Origin: Bacillota bacterium
GTDB taxonomy: Bacteria; Bacillota_I; Bacilli_A; RF39; UBA660
Direction of reading: 5' to 3'
Length of the DNA stretch: 64,000 bases
NCBI GenBank assembly: GCA_015059435.1
Contig: SVAJ01000002.1
Span: forward strand, 212,024 to 276,023
Shown: in pieces, positions 51,994-61,186 of the stretch
Layout: each line of letters opens with the position of its first letter
How positions within the stretch are numbered: position 1 is the stretch's first letter
The notes under the pieces: model-generated
Told to the model about the DNA's origin: nothing
Seen by the model: only the letters and a program-made list of their open reading frames with translations
Database searches by the model: none
Translations under genes and position numbers: made by a program

Positions 51994-52556
51994 GAAAAAT
52001 AGATAATAAAGGTATGACTACTATTGAATTATTAATTACTTTTGTAATAGTTGTTATTATTGTTGTTTCCATGTATGCAAGTGTTTCTAATATGAAAGAT
52101 AAGCAAACTAAGGAATCTTATAAAGAAAGTTTAATTACATATAAAGATTTGCTTACTAGAGATATTCAAAGTGATTTAATAATGAAACAAGTTATTAGTG
52201 TTAATATTGTTGATGATCATACAGTTGATCTTACTTTTAAAGATGGATCTAATAATAGAATTGTAATTAATAAGAGTAGTAATAATACGCTTCCAGAAGA
52301 AGTTACTCCATGTTCTAATCCAGGCTCAAGTACTCCTGATAGTATAACTTATGGTGGAGTTGCTTTTCCTCTACCTGATATAGGAAGTGATAATATAGAA
52401 ATAGGTGGTACGTGTAAAAAAGTATATAGTTTGACAATTGGAGATGTTAATATTAGTACTGATAATGGTGTTTTTCATTTATATGTAGAATTAACTCATC
52501 CGGATTTAGGTAATAAATATTCAATTAATATAGTTTGTCCAATTGATTATAATTAA
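51990..52556 (+). CDS. Pilin-like protein 12 (minor pseudopilin)
   Basis: MRKIDNKG is followed by MTTIELLITFVIVVIIVVSMYAS, with Glu5. The 188-residue protein has cysteines at VTPCSNP, GTCKKV and VCPIDYN. GGAGG lies 8 bases before the ATG, which overlaps the preceding stop (AAATGA). The 3' end overlaps the convergent ylbJ gene by 36 bases, and its hairpin terminator lies inside ylbJ. Confidence 0.78.
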   Translation: MRKIDNKGMTTIELLITFVIVVIIVVSMYASVSNMKDKQTKESYKESLITYKDLLTRDIQSDLIMKQVISVNIVDDHTVDLTFKDGSNNRIVINKSSNNTLPEEVTPCSNPGSSTPDSITYGGVAFPLPDIGSDNIEIGGTCKKVYSLTIGDVNISTDNGVFHLYVELTHPDLGNKYSINIVCPIDYN

Positions 52557-53426
52557 GAATATAATTATGGAAATAATTAATTGGTAAAATCTTGCAATTA
52601 AAAAATTTTTGTAACTAATGAAAGTATCAGAAATGATACTTTTTACTTGCATATTTATAGATATACCACCAAGAGATATAAAAGAAATTATAAGTAAAGA
52701 TTTAATTGTTTCATTACTAATTAAACTAGTTAGAAATATTCCTTTAGTTAAATCAAATATTCCATTTAGTAATATATAAGAATATAAGTTTAGTTTTAAA
52801 TAATTATTAATTATAGTTACAATAAGATAGAAAAATATAGATGTTCCATATATTATAATCATAGTCTTTATTGATGATGTTATAGAGTTAGTTAAATATA
52901 TGGAAAAAGATTTGTTATCTTTTTTTATATATGCCATTTTAGATTTGTTTTTTGGATGTGTTATTAGACCTATTAATAGGTTCGATAGGATTAATGATAT
53001 AAGTATATAGACAGGATATATTTTGTTTTTAAAAATAGTAGTTACTGATCCTAATATAAATATAGGATTTGGAAAATGAGTAAAAGTGATTAAATAGTTA
53101 GCTGTTTTTATATCTATTATATTTTTTTGATATAAGTCTTTTATGTATTTACTACCACTAGGGAATCCACTTATCATACTCATTATTACTATGTAGAATA
53201 TAGCTCCGTTTATATGTAGTAATTTTGATAGTTTTTCTGGTAGATTATAATCTATTAATAGTGACGAAATTATAAAAAATATAAAACTTGCTGGAAATAG
53301 TTTTTTTATAAATAATTCTGTATATTCTAAAATGCTATTAACTACTAAATTGGAATTTATTGTATATAATATTAATATTATAATTAAAAATGTAATGATG
53401 AAATTGTTTTTATAATTTTTTTTCAT
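52521..53426 (-). CDS. ylbJ: YlbJ-like sporulation membrane protein
   Basis: The 301-residue protein has about eight membrane helices and the family's two related halves, with SGFPSGSKYIKDLYQ near residue 87 and the HFPNPIFILGSV segment near 116, matching YlbJ (SpoIIM/nucleoside-gate type, in the mother-cell membrane during sporulation). In Bacillus ylbJ and ylbL are neighbours, as here, though here they are divergent. The C-terminus runs into the prepilin 12 gene. Divergent starts of ylbJ and ylbL share the 44-base region 53427-53470. Confidence 0.75.
   Translation of the reverse strand: MKKNYKNNFIITFLIIILILYTINSNLVVNSILEYTELFIKKLFPASFIFFIISSLLIDYNLPEKLSKLLHINGAIFYIVIMSMISGFPSGSKYIKDLYQKNIIDIKTANYLITFTHFPNPIFILGSVTTIFKNKIYPVYILISLILSNLLIGLITHPKNKSKMAYIKKDNKSFSIYLTNSITSSIKTMIIIYGTSIFFYLIVTIINNYLKLNLYSYILLNGIFDLTKGIFLTSLISNETIKSLLIISFISLGGISINMQVKSIISDTFISYKNFLIARFYQLIISIIIFLIIINWTNYIN
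52621..52644 (+). terminator. Prepilin 12 terminator inside ylbJ
   Basis: AAAGTATC / GATACTTT 8-bp stem with an AGAAAT loop and trailing T, 65 bases after the prepilin 12 stop, within the coding part of the reverse ylbJ gene. Confidence 0.6.
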
Positions 53427-53470
53427 ATTTCTCCATTTCTTTGTTATAATTAATGATAGGTGATAATTAA

Positions 53471-54478
53471 ATGTTTAAGAAATTTTATGATAAATTAGTT
53501 GATTTTATTAAAGATGAGTACAAATATATTTTATTTTTATTTGCTTTTTATATATTTTTATCTTTTCCAGTTAATTATTATATTGTGACTGGTGGGGGAA
53601 TTAGTGATGTGGGTAGTAGAATAAAACTTTCTAGTAGTTATAAGAGCAAAGGGAGTTTTAATATTTCGTATGTTACTGAACTAAAGGGTACTATTGCTGC
53701 ATATTTAGTAAGTTATATAATTCCAGATTGGGAGAGGACTAATATGGATGATTATAAGTATGATAAAGCAGAAGATTATGAAGATTTAGCTTTTAGAAGT
53801 GATATTGATTTAAAATCAGCTAATGATAATGCGATTAAGCTAGCTTATACTTTAGCAAATAAAGAATATAAGATTACTAGTACTAAAGTGTATGTTACTG
53901 GTACTTTTGATAAACCTAAAACTAATTTGAAAATAAGAGATGAGATATTATCTATAAATGATAAGACATATAATACTTTAGAAGGTTATAAAGATTATTT
54001 ACAGAGTATTAAAAATGAGTATGTTACAGTTAGAGTAATACGAGACAAGAAAGAAAAGAATATTAAGTGTAAGTTACATGAAATAGAAGGCAGTAAAGTA
54101 TTAGGTGTAACATTAGGTGTAATAAATAGTTATAAAACTGATCCTAAAATTGAAATAAAATTTAAAGATAGTGAATCAGGATCATCTGGGGGATTAATAA
54201 CTACTTTAGATATTTATAATAAGTTAACTAAGAATGATTTAACTAAATCAAGAAAGATTGCTGGTACAGGTACTGTAGATAGTAATGGTAATGTAGGTGA
54301 AATTGGTGGAGTTAAATATAAATTGTTAGGTGCAGTTAAAAAGAAAGCTGATATTTTCTTAGTTCCTAATGGGAGTAATTATAAAGAATGTATTAAATTA
54401 AAGAAAAAACGTAATTTAAAAATTAAAATAATTGGTGTAAATACTGTAGAAGAAGCTATTAATAAACTTAATAAATAA
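53471..54478 (+). CDS. ylbL: YlbL-like PDZ-Lon (S16) membrane protease
   Basis: One N-terminal membrane helix (residues 18-38) is followed by an extracytoplasmic domain, a PDZ-like segment (about 155-205: IRDEILSINDKTYNTLEGYKDYL) and a Lon-type serine-lysine protease domain. The catalytic serine is in SGSSGGL (S239) and the lysine in GGVKYKLLGA (K284). SepM/YlbL proteins cut peptides and misfolded proteins outside the membrane. The length is 335 residues. GGTGAT precedes the ATG. Confidence 0.93.
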   Translation: MFKKFYDKLVDFIKDEYKYILFLFAFYIFLSFPVNYYIVTGGGISDVGSRIKLSSSYKSKGSFNISYVTELKGTIAAYLVSYIIPDWERTNMDDYKYDKAEDYEDLAFRSDIDLKSANDNAIKLAYTLANKEYKITSTKVYVTGTFDKPKTNLKIRDEILSINDKTYNTLEGYKDYLQSIKNEYVTVRVIRDKKEKNIKCKLHEIEGSKVLGVTLGVINSYKTDPKIEIKFKDSESGSSGGLITTLDIYNKLTKNDLTKSRKIAGTGTVDSNGNVGEIGGVKYKLLGAVKKKADIFLVPNGSNYKECIKLKKKRNLKIKIIGVNTVEEAINKLNK

Positions 54479-54524
54479 GTTATTAATAGTTTTTATTTGG
54501 GTATTATAATACTGGGTGATATTT

Positions 54525-55283
54525 TTGAGAATATTAATTACAGGTGCTAGAAGTGGTATTGGATTTAATTTAGGAAAAGAATTAGTTAATAGGGGACATT
54601 GTGTTTATTTTAGTACTCATACTATAAACGAAATGAAATCTTTGAAGAAAAAATTAAAAGAAGAAAATATTGATGCATTATGTTTTAAGATAGATATTTC
54701 TACTAATGATATAAATTTAGTAAATAGTTTAAAAATAGATATTTTGATATGTAATGCTGCGATTGGAATTGGTGGTTCTATTTTAGATATGAATATTAAT
54801 GATATAAAATATAATTATGATGTTAATGTATTCTCAACAATTAGTTTAATAAAGAAAGTATATAATAATATGAAAAGCGATAATATAGATGGAAAAATAT
54901 TTGTTATATCATCACTTGCTGGATATTTTTCTTTTCCTTTTTTAGGAAGTTATTCATCTAGTAAGATGGCATTATCAATTATAATAAAATCTATGATGAA
55001 AGAGTTAAAATATTTGAACAATAATATTAGTGTTTCATTAGTAGAGTTAGGTGCTTATAAGACAGGATTTAATCAAGTTATGATTGATAATAAAGAAAAA
55101 TATGGAGATTATGAATTTATAAATAAAAAACAAAGAAATATGTTTTCTAAAATAGAGAATAAAAATTTTTCTTCTTTAAATAATAAACTTATTAAAAATA
55201 TCGAGAGTAGTAAACCAAAACAATATATTAGAGTGCCATTATTACAAAGTTTTGTTGCGAAAATATATTTTATTTTTCATTAA
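54525..55283 (+). CDS. Short-chain dehydrogenase/reductase
   Basis: The 252-residue SDR has the cofactor motif TGARSGIGFNLG near residue 6, NAAIGIGG near 80, a catalytic Ser in SSLAG near 127 and YSSSK (Tyr/Lys) near 142. The substrate is not evident. I choose TTG at 54525, preceded by GGGTGAT; the GTG at 54516 lies in that site. The C-terminus (LLQSFVAKIYFIFH) is hydrophobic. It is followed by the tRNA-Met promoter. Confidence 0.85.
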   Translation: MRILITGARSGIGFNLGKELVNRGHCVYFSTHTINEMKSLKKKLKEENIDALCFKIDISTNDINLVNSLKIDILICNAAIGIGGSILDMNINDIKYNYDVNVFSTISLIKKVYNNMKSDNIDGKIFVISSLAGYFSFPFLGSYSSSKMALSIIIKSMMKELKYLNNNISVSLVELGAYKTGFNQVMIDNKEKYGDYEFINKKQRNMFSKIENKNFSSLNNKLIKNIESSKPKQYIRVPLLQSFVAKIYFIFH

Positions 55284-55298
55284 AAATTAAAAATAGTA

Positions 55299-55327
55299 TT
55301 GTCAAAACCCCTTAATTATGTTATAGT
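55299..55327 (+). promoter_or_regulatory. Promoter of tRNA-Met
   Basis: TTGTCA (55299-55304) and TATAGT (55322-55327) are separated by 17 bases, 18 bases before the tRNA. Confidence 0.7.
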
Positions 55328-55345
55328 TATATTGCTTGTTGTTAT

Positions 55346-55422
55346 GGCGATGTAGCTCAGTTGGCTAGAGCGCTCGGTTCATACCCGAAAGGTCGGGGGT
55401 TCGACTCCCTCCGTCGCTACCA
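55346..55422 (+). tRNA. tRNA-Met (elongator, CAU)
   Basis: 77 nt with encoded CCA. Acceptor GGCGATG with the G1-U72 pair, anticodon CAT, T-arm GGTTCGACTCC. It closely resembles the Bacillus elongator tRNA-Met (GTAGCTCAGTTGGCTAGAGC), which distinguishes it from the CAU tRNA at 37646. Confidence 0.9.
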
Positions 55423-55433
55423 AGAGGAATTTT

Positions 55434-55462
55434 ACTCGAACTTATAGTTCGGGTTTTTTATT
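55434..55462 (+). terminator. Terminator of tRNA-Met
   Basis: ACTCGAACT / AGTTCGGGT stem with a TTTTTT run. Confidence 0.8.
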
Positions 55463-55553
55463 TAAATAAAATCTAGTTGATGTATGCATAAAATTTATAT
55501 AAAATAGTATATTATATTAATTACTTTTAATTTTGATATGGAGAGGTTGTAAT

Positions 55554-56162
55554 ATGGATAATGTATATTCTTATATTCAAGAGTTAGAAGAACGAATTAA
55601 ATATATAGATGATTCTAGAACACTTGAATTGATTAAGCAACTTATTGAAGAAAGAAATTGTCTTGCTAAAATTGCAAATTTTGATTCTTTAACTGAATTG
55701 AATAATAGAAGAGTGTTAGGAAATATTCATGCTTGTAGTGCTTTGGCAATGTGTGATATTGATGATTTTAAGGAAATAAATGATTTTTATGGTCATAATA
55801 TTGGTGATGAAGTGATTCGTAATGTGGCACAAATTATTAAGTCATGTGTTCGTGATACTGATTATGTGTGTCGCTATGGTGGGGATGAATTCTTGCTTGC
55901 TTTTATTAATTGTCCAAGTAATGTTGTTTCAGATAGATTGGAACAAATTAGAAAACTTGTCAGTCAATATTTGCCAATAGATGATTCTAATATTAATATT
56001 ACAATGTCTTTTGGATTTATTGTCTCTGATAGTTATGAAAAATTAGATGATTTAGTAAAAAAAGCAGATAAAGCTCTTTATGAGTCTAAAAAACGTGGGA
56101 AAAACCAAATTACTTCTTATTCTGAGATTAATTCATTTCAAAATATAAAGAAAATTAATTAA
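55554..56162 (+). CDS. GGDEF diguanylate cyclase
   Basis: The enzyme makes cyclic di-GMP from two GTP. A 40-residue helical N-terminus (LEERIKYIDD...LIEERNCLAKI) is followed by the GGDEF domain: FDSLTELNNRR near 42, DIDDFKEINDFYGHNIGDE near 75, RYGGDEF near 112 and SFG near 155. An inhibitory I-site RxxD (RDTD) lies five residues before GGDEF. No membrane or sensor domain is present, so activity must be set by the helical N-terminus or by expression. The ATG at 55554 has GGAGAGG. Length is 202 residues. Confidence 0.93.
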   Translation: MDNVYSYIQELEERIKYIDDSRTLELIKQLIEERNCLAKIANFDSLTELNNRRVLGNIHACSALAMCDIDDFKEINDFYGHNIGDEVIRNVAQIIKSCVRDTDYVCRYGGDEFLLAFINCPSNVVSDRLEQIRKLVSQYLPIDDSNINITMSFGFIVSDSYEKLDDLVKKADKALYESKKRGKNQITSYSEINSFQNIKKIN

Positions 56163-56166
56163 TATA

Positions 56167-57111
56167 TTATTTGTTAATTATAAAGCTTGTTTCATCGATA
56201 AAGTTGTAATTAGTTTTATACTTTAGACCTCTAACTAATCTATATAGTGCATCATCTTTGGCTTTAGCTTCAATCATAATATCAAAATCTTTATTAACAA
56301 ATTTTATTTTTTCTATAAATTCTATAAATGTATATAGATTTATATAATCATGATGTGCTCTAAATTCTTTTTTTAAATTACTCTTAGGAGATGAAAAATG
56401 TATCTTAGGAGTTTTTTTATGCCAAGTATTAAATATATCTTCTATGTAATCTTCTATTTTTTCACCATCATTATTACAAAGATAATGATGATAATCTAAT
56501 ACCATTGGTATATTTAGTTTTTTTGATATATAAAGTGTATCCTTAATATTAAAAATTTTATCATCATTTTCTATTACAATACATTGTTTTAAGTATTCTG
56601 GTAATTTGTTAAAATTATTAATAAATCTAGTTATACTTTTTTCTTTACCAAAGTTATTACCACCTACATGGAGTATTATTACTTTGTCTTTTATATTTAG
56701 AACATCTAATATTTTATAATGGTATTCTAATATTTTTATTGTGTTTTCTACTACTTCTTTGTTTATACTATTTAGAACTGCAAATTGATCTGGGTGTAGA
56801 TCTATTCTTAAATTATTATTTTTTATAATTTTTCCTATTTTTTTAAATTTATTTTTAAAAGGATTAATATAGTCAAATTCTACATCTTTATGAGTAGCAA
56901 GTGGTATTAATTTGGATGTTAATCTATAAAAGTGAATGTTATTTTTAATATTATAATTTAATATTTCTTCTAGTGCATTTAAATTATTATTTATTAGATT
57001 ATATATTTTTTTTATATCTTTATCTTTTTTAAAATTAGTATAAGTAATAGTTTTTGATGTGGTGTTCTCTATTACTTTAGAAATTGCAACATAGCCTAAT
57101 CTTATTTTCAT
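56167..57111 (-). CDS. uvsE: UV damage endonuclease UvsE/UVDE
   Basis: UvsE nicks DNA 5' to UV photoproducts, opening an alternative excision route. The TIM-barrel pattern is clear: RLGYVAI at the start, NIHFYRLTSKLIPLATH near 59, RIDLHPDQFAVLNS near 102, VIILHVGGNNFGKE near 143, VIENDD near 178, LDYHHYL near 204 and IMIEAKAKDDAL near 280. In Bacillus it is a spore-associated repair enzyme. Here it is divergent from the tRNA-Gln/gltX unit. A GAGGTATAT site lies before the ATG (minus strand). Confidence 0.93.
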   Translation of the reverse strand: MKIRLGYVAISKVIENTTSKTITYTNFKKDKDIKKIYNLINNNLNALEEILNYNIKNNIHFYRLTSKLIPLATHKDVEFDYINPFKNKFKKIGKIIKNNNLRIDLHPDQFAVLNSINKEVVENTIKILEYHYKILDVLNIKDKVIILHVGGNNFGKEKSITRFINNFNKLPEYLKQCIVIENDDKIFNIKDTLYISKKLNIPMVLDYHHYLCNNDGEKIEDYIEDIFNTWHKKTPKIHFSSPKSNLKKEFRAHHDYINLYTFIEFIEKIKFVNKDFDIMIEAKAKDDALYRLVRGLKYKTNYNFIDETSFIINK

Positions 57112-57206
57112 ATATACCTCACGAGTATTTTTTTATTATTATTTGCTTATTTCTTTAGTTTATACTTTATTTTTTTTAAATTTTAATATATAATTATAGG
57201 GACTAT

Positions 57207-57281
57207 TGCCCTATAGCCAAGCGGTAAGGCAGTGGACTCTGACTCCATTACGCGTAAGTTCGAATCTTACTAGGGCAGCCA
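57207..57281 (+). tRNA. tRNA-Gln (CUG anticodon)
   Basis: 75 nt with encoded CCA. Acceptor TGCCCTA/TAGGGCA, D-arm AGCCAAGCGGTAAGGC and T-arm AAGTTCGAATC match Bacillus tRNA-Gln; the anticodon loop CTCTGAC gives CUG, not UUG. It lies 33 bases before gltX. The genome presumably also has a UUG tRNA elsewhere. Confidence 0.85.
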
Positions 57282-57313
57282 CATGATTATTAATACGATT
57301 AGAGGTGTATTTT

Positions 57314-58969
57314 ATGAATAAAGAAGAAAGAATAGAATTAGCTGAACTTTTATTTCCTAATATTAAAGAAACTCGTGAATATTATGAAGAAAAGTATCCT
57401 GAAAGAAACTTAAGTGAAGGAGCTATGGTTACTAGATTTGGTCCTAGTCCTACTGGGTTTGTTCATATGGGTAGTTTATTTGGATCATTTTGTGATTATA
57501 TTTATGCCAAACAAAGTGGTGGAATATTTTATTTAAGAATTGAAGATACTGATCAAAAAAGAAGTATTGAAAATGGTATTGAAGGTATTTTTAATGATTT
57601 AGATGCCTTTGAAATTACTCCTGATGAAAGTGCTAGAGTTGGTGGAAAATATGGACCATATATTCAAAGTGAAAGAACTGAAATATATCAAACTTATGTA
57701 AAAGATTTGATTGTTCAAGGTTTAGCTTATCCTTGTTTTATGACTGAAGAAGAAATTGCTTCAATTCGTGAGGAACAAGAAATTAATAAAACTAAAATTG
57801 GGATATATGGAGTATATGCTCAAGATAGGGATCTTTCTTTGGCTGAAGTTAAAGAGAAAATATCTAATGGGGAAGAGTATGTAATTAGATTAAAAAGTCC
57901 TGGAAATCCTAAAAATGAAATAGAAATAGTAGATGCTATTAAAGGAAAAATTAAATTTCCTGAACATGATGTAGATACAGTTTTATTAAAAAAAGATGGA
58001 ACTCCTACTTATCATTTAGCACATGCTATTGATGATCATTTAATGCATACTACTCATGTTATTCGTGGGGATGAATGGGTTTCTAGTATACCTTTACATG
58101 TTCAATTGTTTGAAGTTTTAGGATTTGATAGACCTATATTTGCTCATACTGCTCCTATAACTAAAAAAGAAGATGGTAACATAAGAAAGCTTTCTAAGAG
58201 AAAAGATCCAGAAGCTAAAGTGTCTTATTATGATGAAGTTGGTATACCAATAGATGCAGTTAAATTATATCTTGCTACTATTTTAAATTCTAATTTTGAA
58301 GAATGGTATTTAGCTAATAGTGATAAGAATATTGATGATTTTACATTTACTTTTGATAAGATGGCAGTTGGAGGAACTTTATTTGATTTAGATAAATTAA
58401 ATAATATTTCAAAAACATATTTTTCTCGTAAGAGTGGAGAAGATGTTTATATTGAAACACTTGCTTGGGCTAATAAGCATGATGTAGATTATGCTAAACT
58501 TTTAGAAGAAAATAAAGATGATATGATTAAATATTTATCTATTGAAAAAGATGGACCTCGCCCTCGTAAAGATATATCTAAATATAGTGATGTTAAAGAA
58601 GAATTCTCATATGCGATAGATAGTATGTTTGAAAAAGAAAATTATTCTAAATATGATGGGGATAAGAAATATGATGTTTCCTTAGTTACTGATTATGTAG
58701 ATAATTATTTAGATTTAAGTTTAGATAATAGTGATTGGTTTAATGGAGTTAGAGAGTTTGCTCTTAATAATGGTTATGCTGGTAGTCCTAAGGATTATAA
58801 AAATAACCCAGAAGAGTATAAGGGACATGTTGGAGATATATGCGAAGCAATTAGAGTTATCTTAACTGGAAGAACTAAATCACCTGATTTATTATCTATT
58901 ATGAAAGTTTTAGGTAAAGATAGAATAAAAAATAGAATTGAATTATATTGTAAGTATATAGGTAAATAA
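57314..58969 (+). CDS. gltX: Glutamyl-tRNA synthetase
   Basis: Class I synthetase charging tRNA-Glu and, in many Gram-positives, tRNA-Gln (which is then amidated by GatCAB). The HIGH motif appears as FGPSPTGFVHMGSL near residue 43, with a 40-residue N-terminal extension. The KMSKR motif is KLSKRKDP near 295. YHLAHAIDDHLMHTTHVIRGDEWVSS near 235 is strongly conserved. The 551-residue length exceeds the usual ~480-490. The ATG at 57314 has AGAGGTG; an upstream GTG is rejected. The adjacent tRNA-Gln suggests a possible wider role. Confidence 0.93.
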   Translation: MNKEERIELAELLFPNIKETREYYEEKYPERNLSEGAMVTRFGPSPTGFVHMGSLFGSFCDYIYAKQSGGIFYLRIEDTDQKRSIENGIEGIFNDLDAFEITPDESARVGGKYGPYIQSERTEIYQTYVKDLIVQGLAYPCFMTEEEIASIREEQEINKTKIGIYGVYAQDRDLSLAEVKEKISNGEEYVIRLKSPGNPKNEIEIVDAIKGKIKFPEHDVDTVLLKKDGTPTYHLAHAIDDHLMHTTHVIRGDEWVSSIPLHVQLFEVLGFDRPIFAHTAPITKKEDGNIRKLSKRKDPEAKVSYYDEVGIPIDAVKLYLATILNSNFEEWYLANSDKNIDDFTFTFDKMAVGGTLFDLDKLNNISKTYFSRKSGEDVYIETLAWANKHDVDYAKLLEENKDDMIKYLSIEKDGPRPRKDISKYSDVKEEFSYAIDSMFEKENYSKYDGDKKYDVSLVTDYVDNYLDLSLDNSDWFNGVREFALNNGYAGSPKDYKNNPEEYKGHVGDICEAIRVILTGRTKSPDLLSIMKVLGKDRIKNRIELYCKYIGK

Positions 58970-58982
58970 AATCTTATATTTA

Positions 58983-59010
58983 GGGTAGATTATAAATCTA
59001 CTCTTTTTTT
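58983..59010 (+). terminator. Terminator after gltX
   Basis: GGGTAGATT / AATCTACTC stem with a short AT loop and a T run of 7. Confidence 0.75.
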
Positions 59011-59011
59011 G

Positions 59012-59040
59012 TTGCATTTCAATTTTTATTGAGGTATACT
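59012..59040 (+). promoter_or_regulatory. Promoter of the second TasA-like gene
   Basis: TTGCAT (59012-59017) and TATACT (59035-59040) with a 17-base spacer, and an AGGAGG site before the ATG. Its -35 is the same as that of the paralogue at 8642. Confidence 0.6.
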
Positions 59041-59070
59041 TTGGGTATAAAATAATAATAGGAGGATTTT

Positions 59071-59715
59071 ATGAAAAAGAATGGAGACAAAAAACAAATT
59101 TATATTGCATTATTATTTGTAGTTGCTTTAGCTATAGGAGTTGGATATGCTTTCTTAAATAGTACATTAAATATTACTGGTAATACTACTATTAAAGGAA
59201 ATACTTGGGATGTACATTTTGAAAATTTTTATACTACAAGTGGTAGTGTAACTGCTACAAGTGCAGGAATTGATACTAATAAAACTGCAGTAAATTATAC
59301 TGTAACTCTACAAAAACCAGGAGACTTTTATGAATTTACAGTAGATGCAATAAATAAAGGAACTATTGATGCGATGATTGGTTCAGTATCAAATACTGGT
59401 TTAACTGCTGAACAACAAAAATATATTTCGTATACTGTTGAATACGTAGGTAATTATTATAATGCGAATAATAAAACTATCGCTCAATATCATAAATTAC
59501 CAGTTCTTGATCCTGAATATGGTTTTGCATGGTATAATACACCTATTAAAGTTAGGGTAGAATACAAGAAAGATTTGACTGCTAGTGATTTGCCAACTAC
59601 AGATCAAACATTAAATTTAACATTTAGTGTACAATATGTACAAGCAGATGGTAGTGCTATTGAACCTATAGTTGATCTTCCATATACTTGTAATCCTGTT
59701 AATGGTCCTTGTTAA
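59071..59715 (+). CDS. Secreted TasA/camelysin-like protein, short form
   Basis: The 214-residue protein matches the first ~180 residues of the protein at 8642: hydrophobic segment, GYAFLNSTLNITGNTTI, WDVHFENFYTTSGSVTATSAG, and LQKPGDFYEFTVDAINKGTIDAM. It lacks the calcium-loop C-terminal domain and ends in PYTCNPVNGPC. The SipW-type signal and beta-sandwich fold fit a fibre-forming surface protein. It is more likely the fibre subunit, with the longer protein a decorated variant; that is inference. Confidence 0.7.
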   Translation: MKKNGDKKQIYIALLFVVALAIGVGYAFLNSTLNITGNTTIKGNTWDVHFENFYTTSGSVTATSAGIDTNKTAVNYTVTLQKPGDFYEFTVDAINKGTIDAMIGSVSNTGLTAEQQKYISYTVEYVGNYYNANNKTIAQYHKLPVLDPEYGFAWYNTPIKVRVEYKKDLTASDLPTTDQTLNLTFSVQYVQADGSAIEPIVDLPYTCNPVNGPC

Positions 59716-59827
59716 TTTAGTATTATGAAGAGTTATATAAATAACTCTTTTTTTTATATGAAAATTTAGTTAATATAAATACTAAAGTCATGGTATAATT
59801 ATATATAGAGATATTCTGGAGGTAATT

Positions 59828-61186
59828 ATGGATAAGTATTTAGAATTTAGAAATAAATATAGTGAATTTTATTACAATAGTTATAACATAGAAGAAAATG
59901 ATGATTATATATTAATAACATATAATTTTGAAATTAAAGATTTAATGGAGTTTAATCCTACTATTAAAATACCTAAAGATAGTCATTGTTCTTATGATAG
60001 AAAAACTTTAGATGCAATAGTATTTAATGTTGGTTTATCTGAAATAGCAAGTTATTGGAAAGCTACTTGTTCTCCTAAAATAATTATTAAATGTGGTTAT
60101 TTAGATGATTTTAGAAAGAATTGGTTAAAGAAATTACTATTTAATGGATTAGGTGAATTTTTCTATGTTAATGGAATTAAACCAGATTATGATGATTTTG
60201 TAACTATTGAAAGTACTGGAGAAGATAAGAAAGTTAATAATACTAAAGAATATTATGGTTTCTTAGTTGCAGTTGGAGGAGGAAAAGATTCTATTACTTC
60301 ACTTGAAATACTTAGTGATGTTCCAAATAAAAAAGCATTCATTATAAATAATCGTAAAGTATGTTTTGATAGTGCAAAACTTGCTGGTTTAGAAGATGAA
60401 GATATTATTAATGTAGAAAGATGTTTTGATAAGAAAATAATAGAGTTAAATAAGCAAGGTTTCTTAAATGGACATACTCCTTTATCTAGTGTAATTGCCT
60501 TTATATCATATTTAACTGCTTATATTCATGGTATTAAAAATATAGTATTATCTAATGAATCTAGTGCTAATGAAGCTAGTGTTAAAGGTACTAATATTAA
60601 TCATCAATATTCTAAGAGTTTAGAGTTTGAAAACGATTTTAGAGAGTATGTATCTAAATATCTTATTAGTGATATTTCATATTTTAGTTTATTAAGACCT
60701 TTAAGTGAATTACAAATAATGAGTATATTTACAAGATACCCTAAATATTTTAAACACTTTATTAGTTGTAATAATGGTGGTAAGAGTAAGAATATAGGTA
60801 GAGTTGATGGATGGTGTTGTAATTGTTCTAAATGTTTATTTATCTATATAATTATGAGTAATTTCTTATCGCAAGAAGAAATGGTTTCTATTTTTGGAGA
60901 AAACTTATTAGATAAAGAATCTATGCTTGATTATTTCTTGGAATTATTAGGTAAAAAAGAATCTAAACCATTTGAATGTGTTGGTACTATTGATGAAGTT
61001 AGTTTTGTAGTTAATAATTTAATTACTAAGAATGATGGTAAACTTCCGTATTTATTAGAGTACTATAAATCTAATTATGAAGTTGTTAAACCTAATTATG
61101 ATTTACTTTCTAATATAGATAAAGATAATAATTTGGATAGTTATTTATTAGATATAGTTAAAGGAGCATTGAATAATGATAGATAA
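59828..61186 (+). CDS. murL: MurL-like UDP-MurNAc-L-Ala-L-Glu epimerase
   Basis: MurL (first described in Xanthomonas) epimerises the terminal L-glutamate of UDP-MurNAc-L-Ala-L-Glu to D-glutamate, using ATP. The 452-residue protein has the GFLVAVGGGKDSITSLEIL motif near residue 145, SNESSANEASVKGTNINHQYSKSLEFE near 244, and the cysteine motif GWCCNCSKCLF near 332. This pattern fits MurL. The murD gene overlaps its end by 11 bases, the same MurD2/MurL partnership. A TATAAT box and GGAGG precede the ATG. Confidence 0.8.
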   Translation: MDKYLEFRNKYSEFYYNSYNIEENDDYILITYNFEIKDLMEFNPTIKIPKDSHCSYDRKTLDAIVFNVGLSEIASYWKATCSPKIIIKCGYLDDFRKNWLKKLLFNGLGEFFYVNGIKPDYDDFVTIESTGEDKKVNNTKEYYGFLVAVGGGKDSITSLEILSDVPNKKAFIINNRKVCFDSAKLAGLEDEDIINVERCFDKKIIELNKQGFLNGHTPLSSVIAFISYLTAYIHGIKNIVLSNESSANEASVKGTNINHQYSKSLEFENDFREYVSKYLISDISYFSLLRPLSELQIMSIFTRYPKYFKHFISCNNGGKSKNIGRVDGWCCNCSKCLFIYIIMSNFLSQEEMVSIFGENLLDKESMLDYFLELLGKKESKPFECVGTIDEVSFVVNNLITKNDGKLPYLLEYYKSNYEVVKPNYDLLSNIDKDNNLDSYLLDIVKGALNNDR

